Of a DNA stretch of 64,000 nucleotides, positions 54,468-63,778 are shown piece by piece. Made by a program: the position numbers and the translations under genes. The notes beneath the pieces are model-generated. The model saw only the letters and a list, made by a program, of their open reading frames with translations. It did not search any database and had not been told where the DNA came from. Source of the DNA: Jatrophihabitans sp. (GTDB taxonomy: Bacteria > Actinomycetota > Actinomycetes > Mycobacteriales > Jatrophihabitantaceae); NCBI GenBank assembly GCA_036399055.1, contig DASWNX010000018.1, forward strand, positions 84,912 through 148,911, in the 5' to 3' direction. Every line of letters begins with the position of its first letter. Within the stretch, counting starts at the first letter, position 1.

Positions 54468-55240
54468 CCTCGCTGTCACCGTCGGCCGGCATCGGCCACG
54501 CCGGTCGGCTGTTCGCGCTGTTCCTCGATGTCGTCCGGTTGACCTTCAAGCGCCCGTTCCAGGGTCGGGAGTTCATCCAGCAGGCATGGTTCATCGCCAG
54601 CGTGACGATCCTGCCGACAGCGCTGGTCGCCATTCCGTTCGGCGCCGTCATCGCCCTGCAACTGGGCACCCTGACCCGGCAGCTGGGCGCCCAGTCCTTC
54701 ACCGGCGCAGCCTCGGTGCTGGCCGTCATCCGAGAGGCCAGCCCGATCGTCTGCGCGCTGCTGATCGCCGGCGCCGGCGGCTCGGCGATCTGCGCGGACC
54801 TGGGCAGCCGCAAGATCCGCGACGAGATCGATGCCATGGAGGTGCTCGGCATCTCCCCGGTTCAGCGGCTGGTGGTGCCGCGGGTGCTGGCCTGCATGCT
54901 GGTGGCCGCCGCGCTCAACGGCCTGGTCAGCGTGGTCGGGGTGGCCGGCGGCTATTTCTTCAACGTGGTGCTCCAGGGCGGCACCCCAGGCGCCTATCTG
55001 GCCAGCTTCTCAGCGCTGGCCCAGTTGCCGGACCTGTACGCCGGGGAGTTGAAAGCGATCGTCTTCGGACTGATCGCCGCGGTGGTCGCCTCCTACAAGG
55101 GCCTCAACGCAGGCGGCGGACCCAAGGGCGTGGGCGATGCGGTGAACCAGTCCGTCGTCATCACCTTTCTTCTGCTGTTCTTCGTCAACTTCGTGATGAC
55201 GGCCGTGTACTTCCAGGTCGTTCCGCCGAAGGGGTCCTGA
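54464..55240 (+). CDS. yrbE1A: YrbE/MlaE-type permease, first copy (YrbE1A-like)
   Basis: Permease subunit of the Mce importer, 258 residues, five membrane helices. REASPIVCALLIAGAGGSAICADLGSRKIRDEIDAMEVLGISPVQRLVVPRVLA is the MlaE signature, including the E-I-D-A-(M/L)-x-V-x-G motif that contacts the ATPase. Overlaps the ATPase gene by ATGA and is 4 bp from the second YrbE. Two paralogous YrbE proteins form the permease dimer. Confidence 0.95.
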   Translation: MTSLSPSAGIGHAGRLFALFLDVVRLTFKRPFQGREFIQQAWFIASVTILPTALVAIPFGAVIALQLGTLTRQLGAQSFTGAASVLAVIREASPIVCALLIAGAGGSAICADLGSRKIRDEIDAMEVLGISPVQRLVVPRVLACMLVAAALNGLVSVVGVAGGYFFNVVLQGGTPGAYLASFSALAQLPDLYAGELKAIVFGLIAAVVASYKGLNAGGGPKGVGDAVNQSVVITFLLLFFVNFVMTAVYFQVVPPKGS

Positions 55241-55244
55241 CTCG

Positions 55245-56084
55245 ATGACCTCCTTGATGACCTCGGCCAGGCGAGCCGCGGGCCGGCCGGTCGGCGCCCT
55301 GGACGATCTCGGCGAGCAGTTGCTGTTCTATGTCAAGGCGCTGGCCTGGACGCCGCGGACCCTGCGGCGTTACAAGAAGGAAGTGCTGCGGCTGCTGGCC
55401 GAGGTCACCTTCGGAACGGGGGCGCTGGCGGTCATCGGCGGCACGGTCGGCGTGATCGCCTTCCTGTCCTTCTTCACCGGCACCGAGGTCGGCCTGCAGG
55501 GCTATGCCGCGCTCAACCAGCTCGGCGCCGCTCCCTTCACCGGGTTCATCTCGGCCTACTTCAACACCCGCGAGATCGCCCCGCTGGTCGCGGGCCTGGC
55601 GCTGTCGGCGACCGTGGGCTGCGGGTTCACCGCCCAGCTGGGCGCGATGCGCATCTCGGAGGAGATCGACGCGCTCGAGGTGATGGCGGTCCCGTCGCTG
55701 CCGTTCCTGGTGACCACCCGGCTGATCGCCGGCTTCGTCGCGGTGATCCCGCTGTACGTGATCGGCCTGCTGTGCTCCTACCTGTCGGCTCGGACGATCG
55801 CGACGATGTACTACGGCCAGTCCACCGGCACCTATGACCATTATTTCCGGTTGTTCCTCCCGCCCACCGACGTGCTCTGGTCCTTCTTCAAGGTGCTGGT
55901 GTTCGCGATCGTGATCGTGATGACGCACTGCTACTACGGCTACACCGCCAAGGGCGGCCCGGCCGGAGTCGGAGTCGCGGTCGGGCGGGCGGTCCGCACC
56001 GCCATCGTGTCCATCAACGTCATCGACTTCTTCCTGTCGCTGGCCATCTGGGGCACCACCACCACTGTCCGGATCGCGGGGTGA
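55245..56084 (+). CDS. yrbE1B: YrbE/MlaE-type permease, second copy (YrbE1B-like)
   Basis: A 279-residue partner permease. TREIAPLVAGLALSATVGCGFTAQLGAMRISEEIDALEVMAVPSLPFLVTTRLIAG has the conserved E-E-I-D-A-L-E-V motif. About five helices; an N-terminal segment (about 1-30) is Arg/Ala-rich. ATG 55245 follows the first permease by 4 bp; mceA begins 4 bp after its stop. Confidence 0.95.
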   Translation: MTSLMTSARRAAGRPVGALDDLGEQLLFYVKALAWTPRTLRRYKKEVLRLLAEVTFGTGALAVIGGTVGVIAFLSFFTGTEVGLQGYAALNQLGAAPFTGFISAYFNTREIAPLVAGLALSATVGCGFTAQLGAMRISEEIDALEVMAVPSLPFLVTTRLIAGFVAVIPLYVIGLLCSYLSARTIATMYYGQSTGTYDHYFRLFLPPTDVLWSFFKVLVFAIVIVMTHCYYGYTAKGGPAGVGVAVGRAVRTAIVSINVIDFFLSLAIWGTTTTVRIAG

Positions 56085-56088
56085 TGGG

Positions 56089-57408
56089 GTGAGCGGCGTC
56101 AGCGTGGGCAAGAAGGTGAAGACCAGACTGGCTGGCCTGGTGTTCCTGGCAGTGCTGGCCGGGTTGCTGAGCCTGTCGATCGCGGCCTACCAGCAGGTGT
56201 TCACCAAGGTCACCCTGGTCACCCTCGACACCGACCACACCGGCGCGCAGTTGCAGCTGCAGTCCGATGTGAAGCTGCGGGGCATCCTGGTCGGCACCGT
56301 CCGGAAGATCTCGACCTACAACGTGCCCGCCGCCAACGGCCAGCAGCCCGAGACCCGGGCCCGGATCAAGCTGGCGCTGAACCCGTCGAAGGCCAAGCTG
56401 ATCCCGGTCGGCGCGAGCGCCCTGCTGCTGCCCAAGACCCTGTTCGGCGAGCGGTACGTGGCACTGCAGGTGCCCACCGACCTGCCCGCGGCAAAGGCCC
56501 GTCCGGTCCGCTCCGGCGACACCCTCTCGGGCGGTCGCGACGCCATCGAGGTCGAGAAGGTGCTCACTGACCTCTATCCGGTGTTGCTGGCCCTGCACCC
56601 TGAAGACCTGAAGGCGACGCTGACCGCGCTGGCCACCGCGCTGCAAGGGCGTGGAAAGCAGCTCGGGGACAACCTGGCCTCGTTCAACCGCTACCTGCTG
56701 AAGTTCAACCCGAAGGTGCCGACGCTGGTCGATGACCTGGACAAGCTCGGCCAGGTGGCATCGCTCTACAACGACGCCGCGCCTGACCTGCTGGCCAGCC
56801 TGAGCAATCTGCAGACGACCTCGCGGACGATCAGCAGCCGACCGCAGGCGCTGGACCAACTGCTGACCGCGGCGACCTCGACGTCCAACGAGATCGACGC
56901 CTTCCTCAACGCCGACGGGGACTACCTGATCCAGCTGGCGGCGTCCTCGGCCAAGATCCTGGCAGTGCTGGCCCGCTTCTCACCCGAGTACCCGTGCCTG
57001 GCTCAAGGCCTGGCAGAGCTGGAACCCCGGCTGGAGGACACCTTCGGCGGCAAGCAGCCTGGCCTGCACATCACTTTGGAGTTCGTCAACGCCCGGGGCA
57101 AGTACGTGCCGGGCAACGAGCCCAGGCTGGTCAAGGGCCAGCCGCACTGCTACGGCCTGCCGAACCCGGCCCAGCCGTTCCCCGGCGTGCACTTTCCCGA
57201 CGGCGCTCCGGGGTCGGGCCCCGCAGGGCCGTTGCCCAGCGCTGACCGGGCTGCCTACCACGGCAGCGGCGTCGGCTCGGCGGCGGAGACCAAGTTGATC
57301 TCAGCGCTGATCTCGGGCCACTACGGCGATGACCCGGCGAAGGTGCCGGCGCTGGCCAACCTGCTGGTCGGACCGCTGCTGCGCGGCAGCGAGGTGAAGC
57401 TGTCATGA
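56089..57408 (+). CDS. mceA: Mce family protein MceA
   Basis: A 439-residue substrate-binding protein of the Mce complex. The N-terminal helix (about 11-31) is an uncleaved signal anchor. The Mce/MlaD domain follows (VTLDTDHTGAQLQLQSDVKLRGILVGTVRKI to about 130), then a long helical needle domain (RPQALDQLLTAATS etc.) and a Pro-rich tail. GTG start directly after yrbE1B. It is linked to mceB by a 28-codon bridging ORF. Six such proteins are thought to form the envelope-spanning tube for lipids. Confidence 0.93.
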   Translation: MSGVSVGKKVKTRLAGLVFLAVLAGLLSLSIAAYQQVFTKVTLVTLDTDHTGAQLQLQSDVKLRGILVGTVRKISTYNVPAANGQQPETRARIKLALNPSKAKLIPVGASALLLPKTLFGERYVALQVPTDLPAAKARPVRSGDTLSGGRDAIEVEKVLTDLYPVLLALHPEDLKATLTALATALQGRGKQLGDNLASFNRYLLKFNPKVPTLVDDLDKLGQVASLYNDAAPDLLASLSNLQTTSRTISSRPQALDQLLTAATSTSNEIDAFLNADGDYLIQLAASSAKILAVLARFSPEYPCLAQGLAELEPRLEDTFGGKQPGLHITLEFVNARGKYVPGNEPRLVKGQPHCYGLPNPAQPFPGVHFPDGAPGSGPAGPLPSADRAAYHGSGVGSAAETKLISALISGHYGDDPAKVPALANLLVGPLLRGSEVKLS

Positions 57409-57491
57409 GCGAGCCAGCATCGCAGGCGCCTTGGCGCCGAGGAGCGCAGCGAGCGGCCGATGAGCGCTCGCGCGAAGAGGTGTTGACATGA
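57405..57491 (+). other. 28-codon bridging mini-ORF between mceA and mceB
   Basis: ATG 57405 overlaps the mceA stop as ATGA and the TGA at 57489-57491 overlaps the mceB ATG as ATGA. The frame MSEPASQAPWRRGAQRAADE... is charged and Arg-rich, with the GAGCGCAGCGAGCG-type repeat common in actinomycete spacers. A purine-rich GAAGAGGTG near its end could be the mceB ribosome site. Probably serves translational coupling rather than making a functional peptide. Confidence 0.35.
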
Positions 57492-58552
57492 GGGGCCTGC
57501 TCTCGCCACTGGTCAAGCTGATCGCCTTTCTGATGGTGACGGCGATGGCGACCTATGTGCTGGCGGCGACCATCACCAACGCCGGCTACGGCAAGGCCCA
57601 CAGCTATTACGGCTTGTTCACCGACGCGACCGGCCTGCTGGTCGGCGACGATGTCCGGGTGTCGGGGGTGCGGGTCGGCTCCATCCAGGGCATCAAGCTG
57701 GTCCGCCAGCCGAACGCCGCAGATTCCGCGACTGCTCCGTTCGTGGCCCAGGTCAAGTTCAACGTCTCGGTGGACCGTCCGCTGTCGAGCTGGGTGAGGG
57801 CCAAGCTGCGCTTTCGCAACCTGGTGGGTCAGCGTTACCTGGCCATCGAGCAGGGCAGCCGGATCCCCGGGGTAGCCGAGGCGACGCTCAAGCCGAAGGC
57901 CGTTATCCCGCTCAGCCAGACCCAGAACGCCCTGGACCTGAGCACCCTGTTCGCCGGCTTCAAGCCGCTCTTCAGCGGGCTGAACCCGGAGGAGATCAAC
58001 AGCTTGTCGACGCAGATCATCCAGACGTTGCAGGGCGAGGCCGGCACGGTCGAGAACCTGATGCGCCAGACCGCCGAGCTGACGTCGGCGGTGGCTGACA
58101 AGGACAAGGTCATCGGCGACCTGGTGGACAACCTGTCCTCGGTGCTGGACACGCTCGGCCAGCGCGATCAGAAGCTGTCGGACCTGATCACGCAGTTGCA
58201 GCGGTGGGTCTCGGGCCTGGCTGAGGATCGCGCCGTCATCGGCGCCTCGATCACCGGAATCAACAACCTGACCTCGGCCACCGCAGGCCTGCTGGACAAG
58301 TCCCGGCCGCCGCTCAAGCAGGACATCGAGGACCTGACGGGGCTGGCCAAGACCATCAACGCCGGCGGCAGCACCGTCGACGGCGTGCTGCAACGGTTGC
58401 CCAACAAGGTGGCCACGCTGACCAGGACCGCCACCTACGGATCGTGGTTCAACTTCTACCTGTGTTCGATGGAGGGCACCGTGGTGTTGCCCGGCGGCAT
58501 CGAGCTGACCCCGGGACTGCCCACGCCGTTCCCGCCGGCGAGGTGCTCCTGA
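57488..58552 (+). CDS. mceB: Mce family protein MceB
   Basis: A 354-residue Mce protein. Signal anchor about 8-28 (LVKLIAFLMVTAMATYVLAATI), Mce domain FTDATGLLVGDDVRVSGVRVGSIQGI to QRYLAIEQ, then a helical needle (LSTLFAGFKPLFSGLNPEEIN, KDKVIGDLVDNLSSVLDTLGQRD). C-terminal Cys pair near CSMEGTVV and the last residues (ARCS). Last base of its stop is shared with the mceC ATG. Confidence 0.94.
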   Translation: MRGLLSPLVKLIAFLMVTAMATYVLAATITNAGYGKAHSYYGLFTDATGLLVGDDVRVSGVRVGSIQGIKLVRQPNAADSATAPFVAQVKFNVSVDRPLSSWVRAKLRFRNLVGQRYLAIEQGSRIPGVAEATLKPKAVIPLSQTQNALDLSTLFAGFKPLFSGLNPEEINSLSTQIIQTLQGEAGTVENLMRQTAELTSAVADKDKVIGDLVDNLSSVLDTLGQRDQKLSDLITQLQRWVSGLAEDRAVIGASITGINNLTSATAGLLDKSRPPLKQDIEDLTGLAKTINAGGSTVDGVLQRLPNKVATLTRTATYGSWFNFYLCSMEGTVVLPGGIELTPGLPTPFPPARCS

Positions 58553-59586
58553 TGGCCAGGCTGTTGAAGTCCCAGAAGCTCAAGCGGGCGCCGCGTGGGC
58601 GCTCGTTCGCCTCTCGCAACCCGGTCACCATCGGCGCCATCGGCCTGGTGCTGATCGCGACGCTGCTGTGGGCGTCCTTCAACGCCGCCAAGCTGCCGCT
58701 CATCGGCGGTGGCACCCAGTACTCGGCCATCTTCTCCGAGGCCTCGGGCCTGGTGGCTGAGGACGAGGTCCGGATCGCCGGGGTCAAGGTCGGCACCGTC
58801 ACCGGGGTGTCGCTGAACGGCCCGACGGCGCACAACGTCAAGGTGTCGTTCCGGGTCAAGAAGGCGTTCATCGGCGACCAGACCGAGGCGATCATCAAGA
58901 TCAAGACGGTGCTCGGGCGCAAATACCTCGAACTGGACTCCCAGGGTGCGGGCAAGCAGAACCCGTCCGAGGAGATCCCGCTGGCCAGGACCCTGACGCC
59001 CTACGACATCTATCCGGCCTTCTCCGATCTCACCAAGACCGTCGGCGCGATCGACACCAAGGCTTTGGGCCGCTCGCTGGACACGATCGCCGAGACCTTC
59101 AAGAACACCCCGGCCTCGGTCCGGGCGACCCTGGACGGGCTGTCCCGGCTGTCGAACACCATCGCCTCGCGTGACCAGGCGCTGCGCACCCTGCTGGCCA
59201 GGGCCAACGCGGTGACCGGCGTGCTGGCCGATCGGGACGCCGAGATCGCCAAGCTGTTCACCGATGGAAACCTGCTGCTCACCGAGCTCAACGCCCGGCG
59301 AGAGGCGATCCGGACCCTGTTCCTGAACACCTCGGCGCTGTCGCTGCAGATCTCGGGCCTGGTCAGCGACAACACCAGGGCGCTCAAGCCGGCCCTTGAT
59401 CAGCTGAGAGGGGTGTTGGACATCCTGGAGAAGAATCTCGACAACATCGACCGCAGCCTGGCCCTGCTCGGCCCGTTCTACCGGGTCTTCGCCAACACCT
59501 TGAGCAACGGACGGTGGTTTGACACCTACATCCAGAACCTGTCGGCGGCCGGCCTGCTCGGCACCATGACCGGGGTGGGTCAGTAA
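58552..59586 (+). CDS. mceC: Mce family protein MceC
   Basis: A 344-residue Mce protein. A basic N-terminus (KSQKLKRAPRGRSFASRN) precedes the anchor (about 23-40), then YSAIFSEASGLVAEDEVRIAGVKVGTVTGVSL is the Mce domain start, with the hydrophobic pore-loop segment KTVLGRKYLELDSQG. The needle domain is long and helical (SRLSNTIASRDQALRTLLARANAVTGVLADRD). ATG 58552 is chosen; the frame opens earlier at 58444 inside mceB. Confidence 0.94.
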   Translation: MARLLKSQKLKRAPRGRSFASRNPVTIGAIGLVLIATLLWASFNAAKLPLIGGGTQYSAIFSEASGLVAEDEVRIAGVKVGTVTGVSLNGPTAHNVKVSFRVKKAFIGDQTEAIIKIKTVLGRKYLELDSQGAGKQNPSEEIPLARTLTPYDIYPAFSDLTKTVGAIDTKALGRSLDTIAETFKNTPASVRATLDGLSRLSNTIASRDQALRTLLARANAVTGVLADRDAEIAKLFTDGNLLLTELNARREAIRTLFLNTSALSLQISGLVSDNTRALKPALDQLRGVLDILEKNLDNIDRSLALLGPFYRVFANTLSNGRWFDTYIQNLSAAGLLGTMTGVGQ

Positions 59587-60770
59587 TGCCCGCGCACGCG
59601 ATGCCCAAGCGGGTGTCCCAGCTGGTCACGGCGGTCATCCTGGTCGCCGTGGTCGCCGGGCTGGTGTCAGTGCTGCGGCCAGACTCGACCAAGACGGTTC
59701 AGGTCCGCTTCGAGCGGGCCGTCGGCCTGTACGCCGGATCAGACGTCCGGCTGCACGGCATCAAGATCGGCTCCATCACCAAGGTCACGCCGGACGGCGA
59801 CGGCGTGCTGGTCAAGATGAAGTACGACAAGGACATCAAGCTGCCGGCCTACTCCGACGACGCCAAGGTGGTGCGCGCGGCGATCATCCCGCCGTCGTTG
59901 GTGTCAGACCGCTACGTGCAGTTGGCCGATTTCGACTCGTGCGCCTCCGGCTGCCCGGTGCTGGCCGGTGGCGCCGCCATTCCGATGAGTCAGACCGCGG
60001 CTCCGGTCGAGCTCGATGACATCTACGCGGCCCTGGACAAGCTGAACGTGGCGCTCGGCCCCAAGGGCGCCAACTCGTCCTCGTCCGGCGGCAAGGGCCC
60101 GCTGTCGAACCTGATCGACGTAGGCGCGGCCAACCTGGACGGCAACGGGGCGGCACTGGGCAGCACCGTGCAGGACCTGTCCAAGGCGGTGCGGACGCTG
60201 TCGGAGGGCCGCGAAGACCTGTTCGGGACGGTCAAGAACCTGCAGGTCTTCACTGACGCGCTGGTCGCCAACGACGCGCAGGTGCGCAAGTTCAACACCC
60301 AACTGGACCAGGTGACCTCGTCGTTGGCGCAGGAGCGGGGCTCACTGGCGGCCGCGCTGAAGAACCTCAACGCGGCGCTACGCGACATCGCCGGCTTCCT
60401 CAAGACCCACGGTGACAGCCTCCACGCCGACATCGTCGGGATGAAGAAGGTCGTGGGCGTGCTGAACAAGCAGCGAGCCGCCCTGAACGAGGTGCTGGCC
60501 GTCGCTCCGGTGGCGTTGTCGAACCTCAACCACACCTACAACGCTGCGGCGGGGACGTTGGACACCCGTGACAACCTCGGCGGCACCCAGAACCCGCTCG
60601 ACCCGGCCGTGATCTGCGCAGCGCTCAAGGCCACCAAGAACCTGCCGGCCACCGGGGTCATCGCCGACACGTGCACGGCCATCGCCAAGGTGATCGGCGG
60701 CCTGCCGATCCTCAACGGGACGCCCGGCGTCGGCGGCCTCATCGGCCTACCCCCCTTGGGCGGTTCATGA
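59586..60770 (+). CDS. mceD: Mce family protein MceD
   Basis: A 394-residue Mce protein. Anchor about 10-29, Mce domain VRFERAVGLYAGSDVRLHGIKIGSITKVTPDGDGVLVKMKYD to DRYVQLADFDSCASGCPVL. A Gly/Ser-rich loop (GANSSSSGGKGP) and needle helices follow. It ends in a Gly/Leu/Pro-rich tail. The last base of the mceC stop is its first base; its stop overlaps the mceE start region. Confidence 0.94.
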   Translation: MPAHAMPKRVSQLVTAVILVAVVAGLVSVLRPDSTKTVQVRFERAVGLYAGSDVRLHGIKIGSITKVTPDGDGVLVKMKYDKDIKLPAYSDDAKVVRAAIIPPSLVSDRYVQLADFDSCASGCPVLAGGAAIPMSQTAAPVELDDIYAALDKLNVALGPKGANSSSSGGKGPLSNLIDVGAANLDGNGAALGSTVQDLSKAVRTLSEGREDLFGTVKNLQVFTDALVANDAQVRKFNTQLDQVTSSLAQERGSLAAALKNLNAALRDIAGFLKTHGDSLHADIVGMKKVVGVLNKQRAALNEVLAVAPVALSNLNHTYNAAAGTLDTRDNLGGTQNPLDPAVICAALKATKNLPATGVIADTCTAIAKVIGGLPILNGTPGVGGLIGLPPLGGS

Positions 60771-61942
60771 TGGCGCGGCTGGTGATGACGCGGCTGGTGA
60801 TGGCGCGGCTGAGGGCGGCGGTCATCCGCCGGGTCGGCCAGGCCGGCCGGCTGAGTCGGCCCATGGCAGCGGCGACGGTGGCCGCGCTGGCACTGTCGGG
60901 GTGCGGCTTCCACGGCCTGTACTCGGCCCCGCTGCCCGGCGGCGCCGACCTGGGCAGCCATCCGTACCGGGTCCTGATCGACTTCGACGACGTGCTCGAC
61001 CTGGTTCCGCAGTCCTCGGTCAAGGTCAATGACGTGACTGTCGGCAAGGTCGAGTCGGTCACGCTGGTGGGCTGGCAGGCTCGGGCGCAGGTGGTGGTCA
61101 ACGGCGATGTCACTCTGCCCGCCAACGCCCATGCCCAGGTCCGGCAGACCTCGCTGCTGGGCGAGAAGTTCGTGTCGCTGTCCTACCCGCCGGCCGGTGA
61201 GGTCAGCGACCCGGTGCCGCTGTCGCGCGCCCCGCACGCCGGCTACGCCTATCCGCACATCGGCATCGGCCGCACCGGCTCCACTCCCGAGCTCGAGGCG
61301 GTGCTGGGCGCGCTGTCGCTGCTGCTCAACGGCGGCGGCCTGGAGCAGATCAAGACCATCACCCACGAGCTGAACGAGGTCCTGTCCGGGCATACCGGTG
61401 ACATCCGCAGCCTGCTGTCCCAGGCCAGCATCCTCACCACCGCCCTGAACACCCAGAAGGGGCGGATCCTGCGCGCCATCGACAACCTCGACGCGCTGGC
61501 CCGACGGCTGAACAACCAGAAGCAGGTGCTGGCCGGCGCCCTGGACACCATGCCGCAGGCGGTGAAGATCCTGGCGGATGAGAAGACCCAGTTCGTCACC
61601 CTGCTGCGCAGCCTGGACAAGCTCAGCACGGTCGCCGTCAAGGTGGTCAACGCCTCCCAGGACGACTTCGTCTCGGCGCTGACCAGCCTGAACCCGGTGA
61701 TGACCCAGCTGACTCTGGCCGGGGAGGCGCTGCCGAAGTCCCTGGAACTGCTGGCGACCTACCCCTTCCCGCGGACCGCGGTCAACGGCGTCAAGGGCGA
61801 CTACACCAACCTCTACCTGACCGCCGATTTGAACCTGTCCCACCTGCTGGACAACTTGCTCAAGCCGCCTCCGACGCCTCTGCCGGTGACCCAGCAAGCT
61901 CCGAGTCCGGCCGCCAGCGGGCTGACCGGGTTGGGTGGCTGA
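60767..61942 (+). CDS. mceE: Mce family lipoprotein MceE
   Basis: A 391-residue Mce lipoprotein (LprN-like). The lipobox LALSGC (Cys about residue 45) marks a lipid anchor. Mce domain: RVLIDFDDVLDLVPQSSVKVNDVTVGKVESVTL. The needle domain is followed by PFPRTAVNGVKGDYTNLYLTADLNL, typical of MceE. The start is ambiguous because ATG is triplicated in the 15-bp repeat at 60770; 60767 overlaps the mceD stop and is preferred. Confidence 0.93.
   Translation: MMARLVMTRLVMARLRAAVIRRVGQAGRLSRPMAAATVAALALSGCGFHGLYSAPLPGGADLGSHPYRVLIDFDDVLDLVPQSSVKVNDVTVGKVESVTLVGWQARAQVVVNGDVTLPANAHAQVRQTSLLGEKFVSLSYPPAGEVSDPVPLSRAPHAGYAYPHIGIGRTGSTPELEAVLGALSLLLNGGGLEQIKTITHELNEVLSGHTGDIRSLLSQASILTTALNTQKGRILRAIDNLDALARRLNNQKQVLAGALDTMPQAVKILADEKTQFVTLLRSLDKLSTVAVKVVNASQDDFVSALTSLNPVMTQLTLAGEALPKSLELLATYPFPRTAVNGVKGDYTNLYLTADLNLSHLLDNLLKPPPTPLPVTQQAPSPAASGLTGLGG
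60770..60814 (+). repeat. 15-bp triplication carrying start codons at mceE
   Basis: ATGGCGCGGCTGGTG, ATGACGCGGCTGGTG and ATGGCGCGGCTGAGG follow each other at 60770, 60785 and 60800. All are in the mceE frame, giving (M-A/T-R-L-V)x3 and three possible in-frame starts ahead of the signal peptide. Similar in style to the 15-bp array in gpgS. Confidence 0.9.
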
Positions 61943-61947
61943 GGGCC

Positions 61948-63228
61948 ATGATCAGGCGATCGACCAAGGTCCAGTTGCTGCTGTTCGTCGTGCTCTCGTT
62001 GCTCGGTGTGAGCTACGTCGGGTTCAACTACGTAGGCCTCGGCTCCACGCTGTTCGGCCCGAGCGGTTGCACGGTGAGCGCCGACTTCCCCGACTCCGGC
62101 GGCATCTTCACCGACGCCGAGGTCACCTACCGGGGCGTCACAGTCGGCCAGGTGGGCCAGCTGCACCTGCTGGACTACGCCGGGGCCGACGGACGCCAGA
62201 TCCGTGGCGTGCGGGTGGACCTCAACCTCACCAGTTGCGCCAAGCCGGCGATCCCGGTGGACTCGCAGGCCTACGTCTCCAACCGCTCTGCGGTCGGCGA
62301 GCAGTACGTCAACATCGAACCTGCCGGAGTCGAGGGCCCCTACCTCACTGACGGGGCGGTGCTCAGCAAGGCCGGGCAGGTGCCGATCGCGACCCAGGTG
62401 CTGCTGCAGAACCTCGATGACCTGGTGTCCGACATCGACTCAGCCAAGTTGAACATCCTGATCACCGAGCTCGGCAAGGCCTTCGCAGGCCGCGGACCGG
62501 ACCTGCAGGCGCTGCTGGACGCAGGAGACAAGTTGCTGGCCCGGGCCCAGCAGGCGCTGCCCGAGACGCTCAGGCTCATCGACAACGGGCAGACGACGCT
62601 GAAGACCCAGCTGGACTCCGGATCGGCCATCAAGGGCTGGGCGCACAACCTGAACCTGCTGACCGCGCAGCTCAAGGCCAGCGACGGCGACCTGAAGGCG
62701 CTGCTGACCGACGGGCCCGGCGAGCTGGACACCGTGCGCCAGTTTCTGGCCAGTAACCGTTCGGACCTGGATCTGCTGCTGGCCAACCTGACGTCGGTCA
62801 ACCAGATCATGGTCTCGCACCTGAACGGCATCGAGTCGATCCTGGTGATCTACCCGGCAGCTGTGGCCGGTGGCTTCACCGTCACCCCGGGCGACGGCAC
62901 CGCGCACTTCGGACTCGTGATGAATGTCGATGACCCGCCGTCCTGCCGAGCGGGCTACGAGGGCACCACTATCCGCAGGCCCAGCGAGACCGGGCCGAGC
63001 ACCATCAACACCTCGGCGCGGTGCGCGATGCCGCGCGGCTCGGTGACCAGCGTGCGAGGCGCTCAGAACACGCCGGGCGGCGATCCGGTGACCACCGGTG
63101 GTGGGGGTACCGTCTACCCCCGGGTGTCCAACCAGCCCGCCACCGTCCAGCTCGGCGGCTCGATGGCCGCGGCGGGGCTGCTGGCCGACAATTCGTGGCT
63201 GCCGTTGCTCACCGGCGGCCTGCGCTGA
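61948..63228 (+). CDS. mceF: Mce family protein MceF
   Basis: A 426-residue Mce protein. STKVQLLLFVVLSLLGVSYVGFNYVGLGSTLF is the anchor with the family-typical Y-V-G, and CTVSADFPDSGGIFTDAEVTYRGVTVGQVGQLHLLD the Mce domain. The needle helices contain SDGDLKALLTDGPGELDTVRQFLASNRSDLDLLLANL; a Cys-containing tail follows (DDPPSCRAGYEGTTIR), standard for MceF. Begins 5 bp after mceE. Confidence 0.95.
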   Translation: MIRRSTKVQLLLFVVLSLLGVSYVGFNYVGLGSTLFGPSGCTVSADFPDSGGIFTDAEVTYRGVTVGQVGQLHLLDYAGADGRQIRGVRVDLNLTSCAKPAIPVDSQAYVSNRSAVGEQYVNIEPAGVEGPYLTDGAVLSKAGQVPIATQVLLQNLDDLVSDIDSAKLNILITELGKAFAGRGPDLQALLDAGDKLLARAQQALPETLRLIDNGQTTLKTQLDSGSAIKGWAHNLNLLTAQLKASDGDLKALLTDGPGELDTVRQFLASNRSDLDLLLANLTSVNQIMVSHLNGIESILVIYPAAVAGGFTVTPGDGTAHFGLVMNVDDPPSCRAGYEGTTIRRPSETGPSTINTSARCAMPRGSVTSVRGAQNTPGGDPVTTGGGGTVYPRVSNQPATVQLGGSMAAAGLLADNSWLPLLTGGLR

Positions 63229-63241
63229 GCCGGAGCACTGA

Positions 63242-63778
63242 ATGAGGGAGTCGGCGATGACCCGACCGGCACGTGCTGGGCTGCCACGCGGCGTGCTGCC
63301 CGTCCTGGCTGCGCTGGTCGCCGCCCTGCTGGTGGTCACCGCCGTGCTGATCGGTCTGCGGCTGACGCACCGCAGCAGTGGCGCCAGTGGCCTCAGTCCG
63401 GCCGAGCAAGCAGCCGTCAACGCCGCTAAGCAGCAGACGATCAACCTGCAGACCTATCGCCGCAAGAGCTTCGACGCCGACTTCTCGGTGGCGCTGGCGG
63501 GCCTGACCCCGGCCAAGGCCACCCAGTGGCAGGCGAACAAGGCGACCCTGAAGAGCAGGCTCACCCAGCTCAAGCAGGACGCCGGCGCTTCGGTCTCGGG
63601 GGCCGGCCTGGTCAGCTTCGACGGCAAGTCGGCCGTGATCGTGGTCGCCTCCGACACCCTGCGGGTGGACGCGACCGGCAAGTCCAGCACCGCAGCCCAG
63701 AATCGATCGCAGGTGACCATGAGGCTGATCGAGGGCAAGTGGCTGATGGATGACCTGCAGTCGGTGTCGGTGTCATGA
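63242..63778 (+). CDS. Mce-associated membrane protein
   Basis: A 178-residue protein typical of genes after mceF. One membrane helix (about 18-40), then a helical segment QTINLQTYRRKSFDADFSVALAGLTPAKATQWQANKATLKSRLTQLKQD and a beta-rich end (KSAVIVVASDTLRVDATGKS, VTMRLIEGKWLMDDLQSVSVS), resembling the NTF2-like fold of Mce-associated (Mas) proteins that stabilise the complex. Start at 63242, or 63257. Its stop overlaps the next ATG by ATGA. Confidence 0.88.
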   Translation: MRESAMTRPARAGLPRGVLPVLAALVAALLVVTAVLIGLRLTHRSSGASGLSPAEQAAVNAAKQQTINLQTYRRKSFDADFSVALAGLTPAKATQWQANKATLKSRLTQLKQDAGASVSGAGLVSFDGKSAVIVVASDTLRVDATGKSSTAAQNRSQVTMRLIEGKWLMDDLQSVSVS

